This document shows positions 1-6,453 of a stretch of DNA of 9,514 nucleotides, piece after piece; within the stretch, counting starts at the first letter, position 1; every line of letters starts with the position of its first letter. The stretch is taken from contig PWPS01000039.1 in the NCBI GenBank assembly GCA_003557065.1, forward strand, positions 1 through 9,514, given 5' to 3'. The translations under genes were made by a program, and so were the position numbers. The notes under the pieces are model-generated. The model was given only the letters and a program-made list of their open reading frames with translations. It had not been told where the DNA came from and did no database searches. The DNA is from Candidatus Nealsoniibacteriota bacterium. Its GTDB lineage: Bacteria; Patescibacteriota; Minisyncoccia; Minisyncoccales; PWPS01.

Positions 1-1
1 A

Positions 2-739
2 AGAGATCCCGGGCTTGCCGAAAATTCAGATCGATTAGGTTATGAGATAGCTTCGGTGGGTAATGAGTTTACGGTTTGGTCATCTTCTTCAGAAAGCAGA
101 AAGGTGGGATCCGCTCCGGCTTTGAGGTTCGACGGCAATAATAACCGCGTTAGGGTTCCACACTCTTCGGATGTTGATATGGGTGGATCCGAAATAACTT
201 TGGCGGTGTGGTTCAATTTAGCTGAAGAAATGAGCACCAACAGAAGGTTGATATCCAAAGCGACAAGTGCAAATGGAGCAAATGGGTATGAGTTACGTTT
301 TACCGGAGTGATAAGGTTTTCTTTGGTTGGTAATAATTATGATATAGGAGCCGTAGAACCGAATAAATGGCATCATATTGTGGCCACCGCCGATGGAAGC
401 AGGGTGAAAATTTTTGTGAATGGAGAAAAAAAGTATGATGAAGAGCACGATGTTTTACCCGGATCCAATAGCAATAATTTAATTTTGGGTGGAACTTCAA
501 GTTATGCCAGTCATTTTTACGGTGGAGCAAGAGATTTTCGAATTTACGACAGAGCTATTAGTGAAAGTGAGGTAGGTAGATTATACAAGGGAGTTAATAT
601 TGAAGATGGACTGGTGGGACATTGGCCTATGAATGAAGGTTCCGGATGTCTTGCCAGGGATTTTTCAGGAAATGAAAATGACGGAACCCTTTATCCCGAT
701 TGTCCGGATGATTCTCCGGAATGGATTTTGGGCGGTTGA
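2..739 (+). CDS. LamG-like (concanavalin A-type) surface protein, 5'-truncated by the window edge
   Basis: The frame is open from base 2 to the TGA at 737-739, giving 245 visible residues. The true start lies upstream; the GTG at 56 is merely in frame and has no ribosome site. The first ~35 residues (GYEIAS..NEFTVWSSSES) resemble the end of a prepilin-type globular domain. A LamG/laminin_G_3 jelly roll follows: the ALRFDG strand, a VPHS segment, then LAVWFN, KWHHIVATADG, VKIFVNGE and the closing RIYDRAISESEVGRLY. The last ~43 residues (nt 608-736) read GLVGHWPMNEGSG and then a SGNENDGTLY motif, which normally opens a LamG module, so a second repeat seems to begin and then end. Such domains usually bind carbohydrate or protein ligands outside the cell. 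The fold is fairly sure; the pilin link is inference and no ligand can be named. Confidence 0.8.
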   Translation, partial: RDPGLAENSDRLGYEIASVGNEFTVWSSSSESRKVGSAPALRFDGNNNRVRVPHSSDVDMGGSEITLAVWFNLAEEMSTNRRLISKATSANGANGYELRFTGVIRFSLVGNNYDIGAVEPNKWHHIVATADGSRVKIFVNGEKKYDEEHDVLPGSNSNNLILGGTSSYASHFYGGARDFRIYDRAISESEVGRLYKGVNIEDGLVGHWPMNEGSGCLARDFSGNENDGTLYPDCPDDSPEWILGG

Positions 740-758
740 TTTTGTAGACTGTAAAAAC

Positions 759-787
759 TTGCTAAATTAAAACTTTTCTGTTACAAT
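759..787 (+). promoter_or_regulatory. Promoter of rplU (extended -10)
   Basis: TTGCTA (759-764) is separated by 17 bp from TACAAT (782-787). TG at 779-780 sits one base before the -10, making an extended -10. Transcription would start near 794, leaving a leader of about 22 nt before the rplU ATG. Confidence 0.7.
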
Positions 788-815
788 AACCAGGACAGTT
801 AATCTAATTAAAGAT

Positions 816-1130
816 ATGTACGCAGTAATAAAAACGGGTGGAAAACAATACAAAGTTTCCGAAGGAGATACCTTGGAAATAGAGAAGCTATCTGAAGAAG
901 AAGGAAAGGAAGTTCTTTTCGATCAAGTTTTGCTTTTCGATGATGGTAAAGATATTAAAATCGGGAAACCGATTGTTGAGGGGGTTGCGGTGAAAGGAAA
1001 AATTCTTGAACATGGAAAAGGTGAGAAGAAGGTTGTATTCAAATACAAACCCAAAAAAAGATTCAGACAAAAGAAAGGACATCGACAACCGTATACTAAA
1101 GTAGAGATAAAAGAGATATCTTCCAAATAA
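816..1130 (+). CDS. rplU: 50S ribosomal protein L21
   Basis: This 104-residue protein has the usual length for bacterial L21, an early-assembly 23S rRNA-binding protein of the large subunit. It opens with the family's hallmark MYAVIKTGGKQYKV, has a strand turn around residues 51-57 (GKPIVEG), and ends in a lysine/arginine-rich tail with the L21 signature GHRQPYT at residues 88-94. The ATG at 816 matches the conserved N-terminus exactly. No Shine-Dalgarno is visible; the short leader is A/T-rich. The gene is monocistronic here: promoter at 759-787 and terminator at 1150-1184. In many bacteria rplU is followed by rpmA (L27); there is no rpmA in this window. Identification is secure. Confidence 0.97.
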   Translation: MYAVIKTGGKQYKVSEGDTLEIEKLSEEEGKEVLFDQVLLFDDGKDIKIGKPIVEGVAVKGKILEHGKGEKKVVFKYKPKKRFRQKKGHRQPYTKVEIKEISSK

Positions 1131-1149
1131 TAGTTTTCGTCAGAAAATA

Positions 1150-1184
1150 AAAAGAACGCCCGGGCTGGGCGTTCTTTTGTTTTT
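1150..1184. terminator. Bidirectional intrinsic terminator between rplU and recR
   Basis: A 12-bp stem (1150-1161 with 1167-1178; core AAGAACGCCC/GGGCGTTCTT) closes a 5-nt loop. On the plus strand the stem runs into a T-rich tail and ends rplU. On the minus strand it is followed by TTTTTATTTT and lies 22 bp beyond the recR stop. It can therefore serve both converging units. Confidence 0.9.
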
Positions 1185-1199
1185 CTTTTTGTAATAAAA

Positions 1200-1808
1200 T
1201 TATTTCCTACCCCTTAAAGCGGAAGAGAGAGTGTCTTCGTCTGCATATTCCAATTCTCCACCGACCGGAAGACCTTTGGCCAGCTTGGTTATTTTGACTG
1301 ATCCTCCTTCTAACACCCTTTCTAAAAATAGAGCAGTTGCTTCTCCTTCGGTTGTCGGGTTTGTGGCGAGTATCACCTCCTTAATCTTTTTCATTTCGTA
1401 TTTTTTAGGGTTTTCTACTCTGCTTTTTAATTCTTTTGCTCTTATTTTTTTTAAGTCGTCTTTTTTCAGCGGGCTTATATTTCCACCCAGTATGAAGTAA
1501 TATCCTTTGTATTCCTTTGTTTTTTCTATTGAAATTAGATCGGTTTCTCTTTCCACCACGGCCAATATCGGCTCTCTTGACTTATCTTCGCATACGGAGC
1601 AAAGATCTTTTTCCTTCTCCAGACTTCTATAGCAAAAACTACATGTGTGAACAGAGCTTTTCAGGGTGTGAAGTTCATTTATCAGTCTGTCTATTTCTTC
1701 CGGGTCCGAATTCAGTAAGTGAAATGCAAAACGAGTCGCCGTTTTTCTACCGACTGTCGGAAATCGTAAAAATATACTTATAAGGTTTTGAATCGGTTTC
1801 GGGTACAT
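1200..1808 (-). CDS. recR: Recombination mediator protein RecR
   Basis: RecR acts with RecO (and RecF) to load RecA onto SSB-coated single-stranded DNA in gap repair. The 202-residue protein has the full family layout: a helix-hairpin-helix near residues 15-27 (FPTVGRKTATR), a C4 zinc finger (C56, C59, C70, C73), a Toprim domain from about residue 80 (VVER at 84-87, then YFILGGNISPL), and the C-terminal TNPTTEGEATAL and GLPVGGELEYADEDTL motifs. The start is taken at ATG 1808 because it gives the canonical MYPKPIQNLI terminus and overlaps the dnaB stop as TGATG. A TTG at 1811 would add one residue. It is the last gene of cysS-dnaB-recR and is probably translated by coupling to dnaB. In many bacteria recR lies beside dnaX; here dnaX is 3 kb away on the other strand. 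Confidence 0.97.
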   Translation of the reverse strand: MYPKPIQNLISIFLRFPTVGRKTATRFAFHLLNSDPEEIDRLINELHTLKSSVHTCSFCYRSLEKEKDLCSVCEDKSREPILAVVERETDLISIEKTKEYKGYYFILGGNISPLKKDDLKKIRAKELKSRVENPKKYEMKKIKEVILATNPTTEGEATALFLERVLEGGSVKITKLAKGLPVGGELEYADEDTLSSALRGRK

Positions 1809-3166
1809 CAATTGTTGGCGTATCTTTTATCCAAGCTTTGGAATGAAGTAGTTTCATTGTCGAAATATAATTCCACTTTTCCGGTGGGACCGTTTCTGTG
1901 CTTGGCTATAATGACATCAGCTATATTTTTTCTTTCGGTGTCTTCACGATAGTAGTCTTCTCTGTATAGGAGAAGAACGACATCAGCATCTTGCTCCAGG
2001 GCTCCACTTTCTCTCAAATCGGAAAGACGAGGAATTTGAGGAGTTCTTTGCTCCACCGCTCTTGAAAGCTGAGAAAGTGCAATTACCGGCACGTTTAACT
2101 CTTTGGCCAAAGATTTAAGCGCTCTGGATATCTCCGTCATCTGCTGAACTATGGAGTCGTAATTGGATCTGGGCTGAATCAGTTGTAGATAGTCTATTAT
2201 TATAAGACCAAGACCGATCTCCGCCTGAAGCCTTCTTGCCATCGCTTTCATCTGCATGATATTAAAAGAGCTTTTATCCTCCACGTAAATCGGAGCATCA
2301 GACAATTCATTCATGGCTTGTTGTATTCTTGTAAAGTCATTTGATCCCTCTTTGGTGGATAGTTTCCCGTTTCTTATCTTCCATAGATTGACTCCTGAAG
2401 TTGTGGCCAGTAATTTATCTATGATTTGATCTTCTGACATTTCAAGACTGAAAATTCCAACAGGAACATTCTTTTTCAGTGCAACGTTTTGAGCGATATT
2501 GAAAGCTAGGGAACTTTTACCCATACTGGGTCTGGCTGCAAGGATAATAAGGTCGGATTTTTGAAATCCGGAAAGAATATTATCCATAGCGGGATAGCCG
2601 CTGGGAACTCCTCTGGTATCTTCACCTTGGCGAGAAAGCTTATCTATTCTTTCAAAGGCGGCTTCCAATGAATCACCGACACGAGTGAATTGATTTCTTA
2701 AGGAGTTTTGGCTTATATTGAATATCTTCTGCTCTGCCTCATCAAGAACCTCTTCTACATCCCTGCCTTCGTCGTACCCACTGAGGCTTATATCTTGCCC
2801 CGCTTTAATCATCTCTCTCAATATTCTTTTTTTCTGAACGATCTTGGCATATTCGGCAACGTGACTGGCTGTGGGAACCGAATTCACCAATTCGGTCAAA
2901 TAACTATTTCCACCTATTTTCTCCAATAATTCTTTCTCCTCAAGACGATTTGCAACAGATAAAAGATCGATGGTTCCACCCTTATCCACGATATCGATCA
3001 TCGATTGATAGATATTTTGGTGGTTCGTCTCATAGAAGTCTTTCGGTTGAAAAAAATCAACTACTTTATAGATTGCCTCTTTGTCCATCATGAGACCACC
3101 CAGAAGTGATTTTTCCGCTTCAATATTTCTTGGTGGTAATTTTTCCAATAACTCTTCTTTTGGCAT
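1808..3166 (-). CDS. dnaB: Replicative DNA helicase DnaB
   Basis: This is the hexameric ring helicase that unwinds DNA ahead of the replisome and recruits primase. The 452 residues comprise an N-terminal helical domain (~1-150; PPRNIEAEKSLLGG near the start), a linker, and a RecA-type motor. In the motor are Walker A ARPSMGKSS at 211-219, FSLEMS at 239-244, Walker B LIIIDYLQL at 321-329, the DNA-binding/sensor stretch LSQLSRAVEQR at 364-374, LRESGALEQDADVV at 384-397, and the arginine-finger region KHRNGPTG at 422-429. Length is normal and no intein interrupts the P-loop, a common intein site in DnaB. The ATG at 3166 directly abuts the cysS TAA (0 nt), and its TGA overlaps the recR start by one base. 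No Shine-Dalgarno is seen, which suggests coupled translation. Confidence 0.98.
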   Translation of the reverse strand: MPKEELLEKLPPRNIEAEKSLLGGLMMDKEAIYKVVDFFQPKDFYETNHQNIYQSMIDIVDKGGTIDLLSVANRLEEKELLEKIGGNSYLTELVNSVPTASHVAEYAKIVQKKRILREMIKAGQDISLSGYDEGRDVEEVLDEAEQKIFNISQNSLRNQFTRVGDSLEAAFERIDKLSRQGEDTRGVPSGYPAMDNILSGFQKSDLIILAARPSMGKSSLAFNIAQNVALKKNVPVGIFSLEMSEDQIIDKLLATTSGVNLWKIRNGKLSTKEGSNDFTRIQQAMNELSDAPIYVEDKSSFNIMQMKAMARRLQAEIGLGLIIIDYLQLIQPRSNYDSIVQQMTEISRALKSLAKELNVPVIALSQLSRAVEQRTPQIPRLSDLRESGALEQDADVVLLLYREDYYREDTERKNIADVIIAKHRNGPTGKVELYFDNETTSFQSLDKRYANN

Positions 3167-4519
3167 TTACTTTTTTGTTATTTTGTATCCGTCCTTAATA
3201 TCTTCAACCCGATAACCGAAACCTTCGATTTGCTCCCTTATCTCATCCGCCTCATCAAACTTACTCTCTCTTCTAAGTAAGTCTCTTTTTGCGGCTAAAT
3301 CCGTTACTTCTTGAGGAACTTCTCTTGTTTCGGATATCCTAAGACCTAAAACTCTGTCAAAATCTTCCAAAGTGGTTCTTTTATCTTGATCCGAAATTTG
3401 ATTATCTTTCAACATGCTCCAAGTGATATCCAAAGCTCTAGGAGTGTTTAAATCATTATTTACTGCTTCCAGAAACTCCTTTTTATATTCGTCCGAGACC
3501 ATGCCAGATCCTTGCTCCAAGTCATCAAATCGATTCTGTAATGCTCTTAAAGAATTTTTAGCACCTTGCATCGCCTCCCTTGAGAAATTCATTTTACTGC
3601 GGTAGTGGGAATTAAGACAAAGATATCTATAGGCTAGGGGAGGATAATCTTTTTTAATATCTTTAAGGGTATAAAAATTACCTTTTGATTTTGACATCTT
3701 TTCTTCTTTTACCGTCAGAAATTCTCCGTGCATCCAAAAGTTGGCCGGATTTTCTCCATAGGCGGCTTTGGCTTGAGCAATCTCATTGGGATGATGAATT
3801 TCTATATGATCTATTCCACCGCAGTGAATATCGAAAGGGATTCCCAAGTATTTGGCACTCATTACGACACACTCGGTATGCCATCCGGGAAAACCCTTTC
3901 CCCAGGGCGCTTCCCATTCCATCTGTCTCTTTTCTTCCGGTTTGGAAAATTTCCACAAAGCGAAATCGGTAGGGTTTTTCTTCCCTCTCATTTCCACTCT
4001 TTTACCCGCCTCTCTTTGATCAAGATTAGCCATTTTCCCGTAATCATCCAACTTGGAAGTATCAAAATAGACCCCGTCTTCTATTATGTATGTATATCCT
4101 TTCTCTTCCAGTATTTTTACCAAATCTATTTGTTCTTTTATCGTGTCGGTCGCCTTAACCAAAATTGTCGGACCCAATATGTTAAGCCTTTTGGCATCGT
4201 TAATGAATTCTCCAGTGTAAAAACTAGTAAGCTGCCAAGCATCTTTCTTTTCTTCTTTCGCCTTTTTCTCTACCTTATCTTCACCGGTATCGTCATCGGA
4301 AACCAAATGTCCGACATCCGTAATATTCATTACGTGTTTTACTTCGTATTCATTATAAAAAAGCACTCTCTTCAAAACGTCTTCAAAGATATAAGTACGA
4401 AGATTTCCAATGTGAGCGAAGTCATAAACCGTCGGTCCACAAGTATAAAGCCGAACCTCTTCTTTTAGAGGTGTAAAAGGCTCTTTTTTTCTCGTTTTAC
4501 TGTTATAGAGAGTAAGCAT
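3167..4519 (-). CDS. cysS: Cysteine--tRNA ligase (CysRS)
   Basis: This class I aminoacyl-tRNA synthetase charges tRNA-Cys with cysteine. The 450 residues carry TCGPTVYDFAHIGNLRT, with the HIGH-type signature HIGN at 36-39, and KMSKSKGN at 274-281. Four zinc ligands discriminate cysteine: C27, C217, H242 and E246, with the same spacing as in the E. coli enzyme. The long charged insertion DDDTGEDKVEKKAKEEKKD (about 75-93) is a known form of the family. The C-terminal helical domain ends with KRDLLRRESKFDEADEIR, as usual. The ATG at 4519 gives the standard N-terminus. It is first in the cysS-dnaB-recR operon; the likely promoter lies only 9 nt upstream, so the mRNA leader is very short. Confidence 0.98.
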   Translation of the reverse strand: MLTLYNSKTRKKEPFTPLKEEVRLYTCGPTVYDFAHIGNLRTYIFEDVLKRVLFYNEYEVKHVMNITDVGHLVSDDDTGEDKVEKKAKEEKKDAWQLTSFYTGEFINDAKRLNILGPTILVKATDTIKEQIDLVKILEEKGYTYIIEDGVYFDTSKLDDYGKMANLDQREAGKRVEMRGKKNPTDFALWKFSKPEEKRQMEWEAPWGKGFPGWHTECVVMSAKYLGIPFDIHCGGIDHIEIHHPNEIAQAKAAYGENPANFWMHGEFLTVKEEKMSKSKGNFYTLKDIKKDYPPLAYRYLCLNSHYRSKMNFSREAMQGAKNSLRALQNRFDDLEQGSGMVSDEYKKEFLEAVNNDLNTPRALDITWSMLKDNQISDQDKRTTLEDFDRVLGLRISETREVPQEVTDLAAKRDLLRRESKFDEADEIREQIEGFGYRVEDIKDGYKITKK

Positions 4520-4528
4520 ATTACATAA

Positions 4529-4537
4529 ATAATAACA
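4529..4537 (-). promoter_or_regulatory. Extended -10 promoter of the cysS-dnaB-recR operon
   Basis: Read on the minus strand, TGT is followed by TATTAT (4534 down to 4529), an extended -10 element. No good -35 is visible 16-18 bp upstream. Initiation 6-7 nt downstream would leave only 2-4 nt before the cysS ATG. This is a prediction from sequence alone. Confidence 0.5.
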
Positions 4538-4570
4538 CAGATCAATCTTTCATTCTAGCGATTTTTGCGA

Positions 4571-4576
4571 TAGAAT
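4571..4576 (+). promoter_or_regulatory. -10 element placed for a leaderless mRNA of the exporter-dnaX unit
   Basis: TAGAAT (5 of 6 to consensus) ends 6 nt before the ATG at 4583, so transcription would start at or next to the start codon. No convincing -35 is seen. There is no ribosome site upstream; a TGGAGG lies just inside the gene (4587-4592) but has no start at useful spacing after it. Confidence 0.45.
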
Positions 4577-4582
4577 GTTTAC

Positions 4583-5143
4583 ATGCTGGAGGCAATTTTA
4601 ACAGTTTTAATCTCGATGACTCCGATTGCCGGAATCAGAGCGGCTCTTCCCATGGCGGTGATAGTTTTGGAGATGGACTATCCCACTGCGTATCTATTTT
4701 CTGTGATAGGGGAGTTTATTCCGGTCTTTATAATATTGGCTTTCCTGGGAGTTGTTTCCGACTGGCTTTCAAAGAACTTCTCTTTTATGGAAAAGTTTTT
4801 TTCGGTTCTTTTTGAAAAGACTAGAAACGATCATGGAAAAAGAATAGAAAAGTATGGGCCTATCGCTCTTTTTTTTATTGCCGGAATTCCGGTTCCTTTC
4901 TCGGGAGCTTGGACTACATCCCTTTTGGTTTTTCTTTTCGGAATGCCTTATTGGAAGTCGGTGATAGCGATATTTTTGGGAATATTGGTTGCCGGAATAA
5001 ATATAATTTTAATAATGGAAACGGGAATAACTATTGAAAAGTATTATGGCCCGATCGGGTTAATCATGCTTATTATTCTTGCTGCAGCTTTTTATTTTAT
5101 TTATCATCACAAAGTAAACGGAAACAAAAAATGTCAAAATTAG
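4583..5143 (+). CDS. Small multi-drug export family membrane protein (COG2426 / PF06695-like)
   Basis: The 186-residue integral membrane protein has about five hydrophobic segments (roughly 5-28, 36-58, 93-120, 126-146, 156-174). Motifs match the Sm_multidrug_ex family as I know it: TPIAGIRAALP near 13-23, GEFIPV at 43-48, an amphipathic loop, then KYGPIALFFIAGIPVPFSGAW at 90-110. The C-terminus is basic and short. The family name is historical and the real substrate is unknown; DedA-like and chromate-transporter-like proteins are distant alternatives. The ATG at 4583 gives a hydrophobic segment immediately, as usual here. Its end overlaps the dnaX start by 13 nt in another frame, so the two genes are probably co-transcribed and translationally coupled, with no evident functional link. 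Confidence 0.8.
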   Translation: MLEAILTVLISMTPIAGIRAALPMAVIVLEMDYPTAYLFSVIGEFIPVFIILAFLGVVSDWLSKNFSFMEKFFSVLFEKTRNDHGKRIEKYGPIALFFIAGIPVPFSGAWTTSLLVFLFGMPYWKSVIAIFLGILVAGINIILIMETGITIEKYYGPIGLIMLIILAAAFYFIYHHKVNGNKKCQN

Positions 5144-6246
5144 TTTTATATAGGAAATACAGACCGGGTAACTTTTCCGACATAATCGGACAAGAGCATG
5201 TTGTCAAAACCATTAAAAATGCCATAGAGGGTGATAACATTTCTCATGCTTATCTTTTTTGTGGTCCCAGAGGAACCGGAAAGACTACGATGGCCAGACT
5301 TTTGGCGAAGGCAGTGAATTGTGAGGACGATTCCGATCCAGAACCCTGTAATAAATGTGAATCCTGTAAATCGATAATTGAAGGGAGTGCGGTTGATCTT
5401 ATTGAAATCGATGCCGCTTCTCATAGAGGGATTGATGAAATAAGAGAGCTTAGGGAGGGAATCAGATTCTCTCCGAACAGTCTAAAGTACAAGGTTTATA
5501 TCATAGACGAAAGTCATCAGCTAACGACCGGTGCCGCAAACGCCCTTCTTAAAACATTGGAAGAAGCTCCGGAGCATGTCATTTTTGTGCTGGCTACCAC
5601 TGAACCACAAAAGATGATTCCCACGATTATTTCACGCTGTCAAAGATTTGATTTTAGAAAAATCACACTTGATGAGATAGTTCAGAAATTGGAAATAATT
5701 TTAAAAAAAGAAAAAGTTAAGTCGGATAAAAGAGCATTAGAGATAATAGCGACTGCCGCCGGTGGATCTTTCCGTGATGCCGAAAGCTTATTGGATCAAA
5801 TTCTGACATTTACCGATGAAGAACTTAAAGAAGACGACGTTAAAGAACTTTTGGGTTTGGTCGAAGCCGAGTGTCTTTATAAATTCGTAACTCTTTTAGT
5901 GGAAAAGAAAAGATTTGAGGCGGTGAAATACTTGGAAGAACTTTACAAGAAAGGGATAAATTTGGATGAGTTTCAAGGCTCTCTTTTGGAATATTTAAGA
6001 CAGCTTTTAATTCTTTCAATTTCCAAGGCTGATTTAAGTGATAAAGAATCAGCGGTGGTATCCGGATTAAGGGTTAGTTTTACGGATAAAGAGATGAGTA
6101 ATTTGAAAATTTTGGCGGAAAAGGTTGATGATAAGCAAGTAGTAAAGATGATAGAGTCTTTCTTGAAGGCCGGAAAAATAATGGATTATTCTCCGATTCC
6201 ACAATTGCCGATAGAAATTGCGATTGTTGATATAACGACTTCTTGA
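5131..6246 (+). CDS. dnaX: DNA polymerase III clamp-loader subunit gamma/tau (short form)
   Basis: This is the ATPase of the clamp loader that opens the beta ring and places it on primed DNA. The 371 residues hold an AAA+ module with YRKYRP at 7-12, Walker A GPRGTGKTT at 45-53, a zinc site (C64, C73, C76, C79), Walker B IIDES at 124-128, ANALLKTLEEAP at 136-147 and the SRC arginine-finger motif at 168-170. A lid domain (AAGGSFRDAESLLDQ) and an oligomerisation domain follow. The protein ends there: the long tau tail that binds polymerase and DnaB in E. coli is absent, so this is a gamma-like form. The Walker B region reads DESHQL where DExHML is commoner. The start at 5131 overlaps the exporter gene by 13 nt; the stop overlaps the -35 of the tRNA promoter. 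Confidence 0.96.
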   Translation: MSKLVLYRKYRPGNFSDIIGQEHVVKTIKNAIEGDNISHAYLFCGPRGTGKTTMARLLAKAVNCEDDSDPEPCNKCESCKSIIEGSAVDLIEIDAASHRGIDEIRELREGIRFSPNSLKYKVYIIDESHQLTTGAANALLKTLEEAPEHVIFVLATTEPQKMIPTIISRCQRFDFRKITLDEIVQKLEIILKKEKVKSDKRALEIIATAAGGSFRDAESLLDQILTFTDEELKEDDVKELLGLVEAECLYKFVTLLVEKKRFEAVKYLEELYKKGINLDEFQGSLLEYLRQLLILSISKADLSDKESAVVSGLRVSFTDKEMSNLKILAEKVDDKQVVKMIESFLKAGKIMDYSPIPQLPIEIAIVDITTS

Positions 6247-6270
6247 TTTTTTACGAAATTAGGTTATAAT
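6243..6270 (+). promoter_or_regulatory. Promoter of tRNA-Gln
   Basis: TTGATT (6243-6248) overlaps the dnaX stop and is followed 16 bp later by a perfect TATAAT (6265-6270). Initiation near 6277 would give a 5-nt leader before the mature tRNA. Confidence 0.75.
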
Positions 6271-6281
6271 CGACTAGAAAT

Positions 6282-6352
6282 TGCGGGATGGTGTAATGGT
6301 AACACGCCTGGTTTTGGTCCAGGTAATCTAGGTTCGAGTCCTAGTCCCGCAG
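6282..6352 (+). tRNA. tRNA-Gln (anticodon UUG)
   Basis: A complete cloverleaf folds by hand. The acceptor stem is TGCGGGA (6282-6288) with TCCCGCA (6345-6351). The D stem is GTGT/ACAC (6291-6294 with 6302-6305) around AATGGTA. The anticodon stem is CCTGG/CCAGG (6307-6311 with 6319-6323) with loop TTTTGGT and anticodon TTG at 6314-6316. A 4-nt variable loop follows, and the T stem is CTAGG/CCTAG (6328-6332 with 6340-6344) around TTCGAGT. The discriminator is G6352. CCA is not encoded, so it must be added after transcription. It reads CAA glutamine codons. Confidence 0.96.
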
Positions 6353-6359
6353 CAGTCTT

Positions 6360-6398
6360 GTGCTAGTGACCGAGACGGGTAAAGTCGCTAAAAAGCAC
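6360..6398. other. Imperfect inverted repeat centred on the left direct repeat
   Basis: GTGCT (6360-6364) and AGTGAC (6365-6370) pair with GTCGCT (6384-6389, one G-T wobble) and AGCAC (6394-6398). Four unpaired A lie between the two right-hand segments, and a 13-nt loop contains most of the direct repeat. Serine integrase attachment sites are often imperfect inverted repeats, but a simple post-tRNA hairpin is equally possible. Confidence 0.45.
6368..6383 (+). repeat. Left copy of a 16-bp direct repeat flanking the recombinase remnant
   Basis: GACCGAGACGGGTAAA recurs with one mismatch at 7075-7090 in the same orientation, 707 bp away. It starts 15 bp after the tRNA-Gln gene and is G/C-richer than its surroundings. 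The serine recombinase fragment lies wholly between the two copies, so they may be remains of attachment-site cores. That reading is inference. Confidence 0.6.
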
Positions 6399-6411
6399 TA
6401 AAAACTAAACA

Positions 6412-6445
6412 AAAATCACCCAATTTTTAGGGTGATTTTGTTGTT
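6412..6445. terminator. Bidirectional intrinsic terminator between tRNA-Gln and the recombinase remnant
   Basis: AAAATCACCC (6412-6421) pairs perfectly with GGGTGATTTT (6430-6439) around an 8-nt loop. The plus-strand tail is T-rich (TTTTGTTGTT). On the minus strand the stem is followed by TGTTTAGTTTTT. It can end the tRNA transcript and one coming from the recombinase side. Confidence 0.8.
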
Positions 6446-6453
6446 ATTAAACC

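Noticed and set aside
3728..4468. 246-codon open frame on the plus strand.
   Set aside because: It lies antisense inside cysS, whose motifs are intact. The translation is phenylalanine/serine-rich with no recognisable domain, as expected for a shadow frame.
5703..5720. A-AAA-AAA run in dnaX that could drive a -1 frameshift to a TAA at 5718-5720, as in dnaX genes that make tau and gamma.
   Set aside because: The short product would end near residue 196, before the collar domain needed for clamp-loader assembly. The normal product is already gamma-like, and A runs are common in this genome.
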